Below are positions 13,596-16,249 of a DNA stretch of 16,249 bases, one piece after another. Under the pieces are notes generated by a model. The model made no database searches, was not told the DNA's origin, and saw only the letters and a program-made list of their open reading frames with translations. A program made the translations under genes and the position numbers. Numbering within the stretch: position 1 is the first letter of the stretch; every line of letters begins with the position of its first letter. The DNA comes from Planctomycetota bacterium (GTDB taxonomy: Bacteria; Planctomycetota; Brocadiia; JAJRTI01): NCBI GenBank assembly GCA_024278415.1, contig JAJRTI010000637.1, positions 1-16,249 of the forward strand, written 5' to 3'.

Positions 13596-14003
13596 ATGGC
13601 CGGGTACAGCGACACAGCCATCGACCACTTCGAGCACCCCCGCAACGTCGGCGAAGTGCCGGACGCCGACGGCGTCGGTCTCGAGGGCGTCGAAGGCCAG
13701 GGCAACTTCATGCAGATCACCATCAAGGTCGAGTCGGGCCGGCTCATGGACGTGCGCTTCCGCACGTATTCGTGCCCGGCCGCGCGCGCGTCCGGCAGTG
13801 CGGTCACCGTTCTGGCCAAGGGCAAGGCCGTCGAAGATGCCCGGACCATCTGCGGACATGACATTCAGGCGTTTCTCGGCAAGCTGCCGTTGGGCAAAGA
13901 GAAAGCTGTGAACATGGCCTGCGCGGCGTTGGCCTGTGCGATCGAGGATTGTGAAGACCGAAGGCACAAGGATAATGGACCAAGAGGCGCGCCACGTGAG
14001 TGA
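13596..14003 (+). CDS. IscU/NifU N-terminal-like Fe-S scaffold, lacking the first Cys and Asp
   Basis: 135 residues, the length of IscU. Opens AIDHFEHPRNVGEVPDADGV, the classic IscU/NifU start, then NFMQITIKVESGRLMDVRF and TYSCPAARASGSAVTVLAKG. Canonical IscU holds its nascent 2Fe-2S cluster on three Cys and uses a CGD motif; by my alignment the CGD position reads Q35-G36-N37, so the first Cys and the Asp are missing. C60 and C109 (NMACAALACAIED) fit the second and third ligand positions, and C86, C114 and C119 are extra. It could use the extra Cys, belong to a divergent scaffold branch that partners a NifS-type enzyme, or act as a carrier. No Shine-Dalgarno is seen at ATG 13596, but no other in-frame start fits, so coupling to the desulfurase gene 32 nt upstream is likely. 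Confidence 0.88.
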   Translation: MAGYSDTAIDHFEHPRNVGEVPDADGVGLEGVEGQGNFMQITIKVESGRLMDVRFRTYSCPAARASGSAVTVLAKGKAVEDARTICGHDIQAFLGKLPLGKEKAVNMACAALACAIEDCEDRRHKDNGPRGAPRE

Positions 14004-14396
14004 TGGCTCACTGCCAGAACGACACTATGCTACGAATGAGATCAATATGGCTGTCGTCCATGACCCTCAAGACTCCATCTTGCTGCATTGTGTTCCCTTA
14101 TTGCAGGGCCGTGAGGTCGTGAAGCATCGGATTGCGTCAGTGTTGCGTGTGTCCGCTATGAGTGTGTGGCAGCGTCGGTGTGCCGGCCACAGTCGGCCGG
14201 ACGCATGCGATGTCGCAACATGTGATCTGTCGATAAGTTGGCTCATCGTTGGCCTCTGTAGTCCAAGCCTTGGCACGAGGTGTGCTTTTCCGGAGCATGT
14301 AGTCGCTATCGAGCAATGGCGTGGCCCCCATGCCCGCACGCCAACCGCCGTTACTGGCATTCCCGGTTGTGTCGTTTCTGTCAAGGAGACCCATCA
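14004..14396. other. 393-nt gap with no convincing gene
   Basis: An open frame crosses this gap (from ATG 13975 or 14047), but its third positions are near-random, it has no usable ribosome binding site and I know no homologue, so I treat it as non-coding. T-content is visibly higher than in the flanking genes. The gap carries a hairpin at 14172-14204 and ends with the binding site AAGGAGA (14383-14389) of the next gene. A terminator after the scaffold gene and a promoter for the 209-aa gene are expected here; TTGCGT (14132) and TATGAG (14157) are 19 nt apart but a poor match. Confidence 0.5.
14172..14204 (+). other. Bulged hairpin between the Fe-S pair and the Cys-rich protein gene
   Basis: CCGGCC (14183-14188) pairs with GGCCGG (14195-14200) around ACAGTC, and GCGT (14172-14175) pairs with ACGC (14201-14204) outside a 7-nt bulge on the 5' side. 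No T-tract follows. It could be an attenuator or leader structure. Confidence 0.35.
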
Positions 14397-15026
14397 ATGT
14401 CGCGTATCATCCAACCCAGTCTGATGTGGCCCACTCGAGATCCCATTGCGCTGGTGCGCGCGGGGTACCGCGGTCAGGACGAGTCCAACCAGAGCGACGC
14501 GGTGTGCAGGCCCAGGTGCATCCCTGTTGGCTATGCAAGCTGCCCGGCAAGTGACATTGCCGAAGGGCACAACATCTCCCACTGCTACTTCGACATCATC
14601 TATAGAGAATGGGATCCCGGCCAGCCCGGCGAACCGGGCGGGCCGCCCGCGTTGCCGCCGAGGTACTGCCTCGAGGTTGAGTTCGTTGTCTGCGCGGTCG
14701 ATCCGTGGAAGCCGCATACGCCTGTCCAACTCAAGTGCAACTCTGAGGATTCCGGTGCGTGGCCATTCCCAGAGGCCGACTATCCCGACGGGCTCAACTT
14801 CGGCGAATGGGAGCAGGGCAAGATCAAGTATAGCCCACCCACGCAGTTCGAGGAGGGAGGTGTCTGTGAAGATTGGATTCATCCTGAGATGTTCGTGCCT
14901 GACATTATGGAAAAGGGGGTTGTTATCTACAGGTTTCCCGACCGGTTCGAGGTCGCAACGTACTTCGAGATCTACGACAAAGAGACAAAAACTTGGAGGC
15001 CCCTGGGCACCTATCGGTTCTCGTGA
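14397..15026 (+). CDS. Hypothetical Cys-rich protein, 209 aa
   Basis: I do not recognise this protein. It has eight Cys (37, 41, 49, 63, 91, 99, 114, 157), many Asp, Glu, Trp and Pro, and a Gly/Pro run near 74-88 (PGQPGEPGGPPALPP). The C-terminal third (VVIYRFPDRFEVATYFEIYD) looks like beta structure. No signal peptide, membrane segment or lipobox is visible. The start is well set: AAGGAGA at 14383-14389 is 7 nt before ATG 14397. Third-position G/C is clearly above random yet lower than in the glycan genes, which could mean a separate origin. It lies between the Fe-S assembly pair and an RHS gene, so it may partner the RHS protein or be a substrate of the radical SAM enzyme; both are inference. 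It is probably a real gene. Confidence 0.7.
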   Translation: MSRIIQPSLMWPTRDPIALVRAGYRGQDESNQSDAVCRPRCIPVGYASCPASDIAEGHNISHCYFDIIYREWDPGQPGEPGGPPALPPRYCLEVEFVVCAVDPWKPHTPVQLKCNSEDSGAWPFPEADYPDGLNFGEWEQGKIKYSPPTQFEEGGVCEDWIHPEMFVPDIMEKGVVIYRFPDRFEVATYFEIYDKETKTWRPLGTYRFS

Positions 15027-15152
15027 TCCTGCCACCCGCCGCCCGATGCGCCGCGTCATGCGGCCAGCCCGTTGGCCGCGCCTGAAGCCACGTGGACCCT
15101 GTACGCGGGCTTGCCGTGTGACCTGCCCGTGAACCACGACATCCACGTCTGA
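15027..15152 (+). other. In-frame open extension after the 209-aa gene
   Basis: In the same frame as the preceding gene, 41 codons run from its TGA to a second TGA at 15150-15152. By hand count 35 of 41 have G or C in third position, more gene-like than the gene itself. It contains PCDLPVNH, and the 11-nt GACCTGCCCGT recurs in the RHS gene at 15419-15429 in the same phase. It could be a remnant of a coding sequence, a readthrough extension or chance. Confidence 0.25.
15060..15079 (+). terminator. 7-bp hairpin shortly after the 209-aa gene
   Basis: GCGGCCA (15060-15066) pairs with TGGCCGC (15073-15079) around GCCCGT, starting 33 nt after the stop. No T-tract follows, so a terminator role is weakly supported. 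Confidence 0.3.
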
Positions 15153-15174
15153 TCTGGCAGGCATGGCGCCTTGG

Positions 15175-15238
15175 TTTGGCTACCAGGTTTGGCTACCAGG
15201 CTTGGCTGTCAGGCTTGGCTGTCAGGCTTGGCCGCCTG
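15175..15238. repeat. 13-bp tandem repeat, about five copies
   Basis: Two copies of TTTGGCTACCAGG (15175-15187, 15188-15200), two copies of CTTGGCTGTCAGG (15201-15213, 15214-15226), then a partial, diverged copy (15227-15238). The unit is not a multiple of three, so it is unlikely to be coding. It lies 100 nt before the RHS start. Paired identical units suggest recent slippage or duplication. Confidence 0.85.
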
Positions 15239-15324
15239 CTGCGGCATGCCCTGTTGCCGCGCTACTGCTCAAGCCCTGCTCGGCCAGAGAGCGCTTGTGC
15301 ATCAACCATCGCTGTTCCCCCTAG

Positions 15325-15329
15325 AGGAG
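15325..15329 (+). promoter_or_regulatory. Ribosome binding site for the RHS gene (GTG start)
   Basis: AGGAG at 15325-15329 lies 8 nt before GTG 15338. It supports the GTG start over any later ATG such as the out-of-frame one at 15351. Confidence 0.6.
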
Positions 15330-15337
15330 ACAATCCC

Positions 15338-16249
15338 GTGAACGACGCCACATGCAACACCTGCTCCCGCCCCTACATCAATCCTGCCGGCGGCTATCTG
15401 ACCCTCATGCTGGGCCACGACCTGCCCGTCAAGGGCGGCTCATTGCCCATGAAGCTCTTCTACAGCAGCCGGGATCGCTCACCGATCGACGGCAACGCCT
15501 CAAGCATGTTAGGCAGGCGCTGGGCCGCGCCGTTCACCCGACGGGTCGCGACGCACGAGTTGGACGACCCAGACTCGGGCGAGCGTAACTTCGCCCTGCT
15601 CGTGAACGCGTCCGTGGGCTTCCGCACGTACGAGTACGACTCCTCCCAAGAGGCGTTCCTCAAGCCCCCCAGCGGGTACAACGAAGTGGCATGGGACGAC
15701 TACGACCCCGATCTCATGATCGAGACCCAGGACGAGGGCGGCTACACCCACTACCGCCACGATCCCTACGACGTGTACGCGTTCGACGCCCGACTCGAGG
15801 CCGACGTGGATCGCAACGGGAACGTCGTGTACTACCACTACGATGACGAGGACCGGCTGATGCAGGTCGAGGATCCCTCCGGCCGCATCGCCTACTTCGG
15901 GTACAACGCACAGGACAAGATCGCGTCCATCACCAACTGGGCTGGCCGGACCACGTACCTGGCCTACGACGGGGCCGACAACATGGACACCGTCGTGGGG
16001 CCCGAGCGCTGCGTCACGTACTTCCACTACAACGCGGACAGCCGCATCACGACCATGATCGACCCTGAGGGCTACGTGAGCTACTTCAACTACGGCGACA
16101 ACGGCCGCGTCGTGGAACACCTGGAGCCCAACGGCGCGTCCACGTACTACGAGCAAGACGCGGGACGCACCTTCGCCCACGCGCCGGATGGCGGCATCAC
16201 GTACTTCGAGTTCGGTGTGCTGGATCCCGGGCCCCGGCTCATCACCGAC
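15338..16249 (+). CDS. RHS/YD-repeat protein, N-terminal part (runs off window)
   Basis: 304 codons from GTG 15338 to the window end with no stop. Residues 10-75 (INPAGGYLTLMLGHDLPV, then LPMKLFYSSRDRS and GRRWAAPF) follow the DUF6531-type opening of RHS proteins, which normally reads as a sequence on a polymorphic beta-cage. From about residue 157 come YD-type repeats: NGNVVYYHYDDEDRLMQVED, RTTYLAYDGADNMDTVVG, CVTYFHYNADSRITTMIDPE, YVSYFNYGDNGRVVEHLEPN. RHS proteins usually build a large shell enclosing a C-terminal toxin or effector, or act as surface/adhesion proteins. The start has a CNTC motif and no signal peptide or PAAR domain is seen in this part. The C-terminal effector, if any, lies outside the window. 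Third-position G/C matches the genome. Confident in family, not in role. Confidence 0.9.
   Translation, partial: MNDATCNTCSRPYINPAGGYLTLMLGHDLPVKGGSLPMKLFYSSRDRSPIDGNASSMLGRRWAAPFTRRVATHELDDPDSGERNFALLVNASVGFRTYEYDSSQEAFLKPPSGYNEVAWDDYDPDLMIETQDEGGYTHYRHDPYDVYAFDARLEADVDRNGNVVYYHYDDEDRLMQVEDPSGRIAYFGYNAQDKIASITNWAGRTTYLAYDGADNMDTVVGPERCVTYFHYNADSRITTMIDPEGYVSYFNYGDNGRVVEHLEPNGASTYYEQDAGRTFAHAPDGGITYFEFGVLDPGPRLITD

Larger units (their letters stand above)
15027..15337. other. 311-nt gap before the RHS gene
   Basis: Besides the 41-codon in-frame extension, this gap holds a hairpin (15060-15079), a 13-bp tandem repeat (15175-15238) and the RHS ribosome binding site. No clear promoter is visible. 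Confidence 0.5.

Noticed and set aside
13975..14424. 150-codon open frame as a precursor peptide gene
   Set aside because: Third-position G/C close to random, AAGGA only 2 nt from the ATG, and it runs into the start of the next gene in another frame.
829..15911. Many long minus-strand open frames opposite the + strand genes
   Set aside because: High GC makes antisense frames long by chance; all lie opposite strongly supported genes and show no family motifs.
143..16249. CRISPR array, insertion sequence, tRNA or rRNA
   Set aside because: No regularly spaced direct repeats, transposase motif, terminal inverted repeat pair or RNA gene signature seen; the only tandem array is the 13-bp repeat without spacers.

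Overview
The window is high-GC bacterial DNA with strong G/C preference at third codon positions. Every gene I can support is on the + strand. The organism cannot be named from the sequence. High GC, a very large GT4 content, an isc/nif-type desulfurase-scaffold pair and a long RHS protein would suit Planctomycetota, Armatimonadota, Myxococcota or similar lineages, but that is only a guess.

Layout. Nucleotides 2-142 are the last 46 codons of a glucose-1-phosphate thymidylyltransferase (RfbA), the enzyme that opens dTDP-sugar synthesis. A 644-nt gene-free stretch with several strong inverted repeats follows. From 787 to 12311 there is a dense run of nine genes: six GT4-family (GT-B fold) glycosyltransferase genes, one of which encodes two GT4-like domains in one chain; two GT2-family (GT-A fold) glycosyltransferase genes; and, between the last two GT4 genes, a 489-residue radical SAM/SPASM enzyme. 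The radical SAM start codon overlaps the stop of the preceding glycosyltransferase, so it looks translationally coupled to the glycan genes. Next come a NifS/IscS-type cysteine desulfurase (12406-13563) and a short IscU/NifU-like scaffold (13596-14003) that lacks the first conserved Cys and the neighbouring Asp. Gaps within 787-14003 are at most 94 nt, so the eleven genes may form one transcription unit.

After a 393-nt low-bias gap lies an unrecognised 209-aa protein with 8 cysteines (14397-15026). A 311-nt gap with a hairpin and a 13-bp tandem repeat follows, then the first 304 codons of an RHS/YD-repeat protein that runs off the window.

How the genes may work together (inference): RfbA and the glycosyltransferases would build a glycan from nucleotide sugars in the cytoplasm. 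The radical SAM/SPASM enzyme has an N-terminal segment resembling the peptide-binding region of SCIFF-type maturases, so it may modify a peptide or protein partner, with the NifS/IscU-like pair supplying its three predicted Fe-S clusters. The Cys-rich 209-aa protein is the nearest candidate substrate, though nothing proves this; a sugar substrate is also possible. No transporter, flippase, polymerase, signal peptide or membrane segment is visible, so export must be encoded elsewhere or the glycan is not exported by a locally encoded route.
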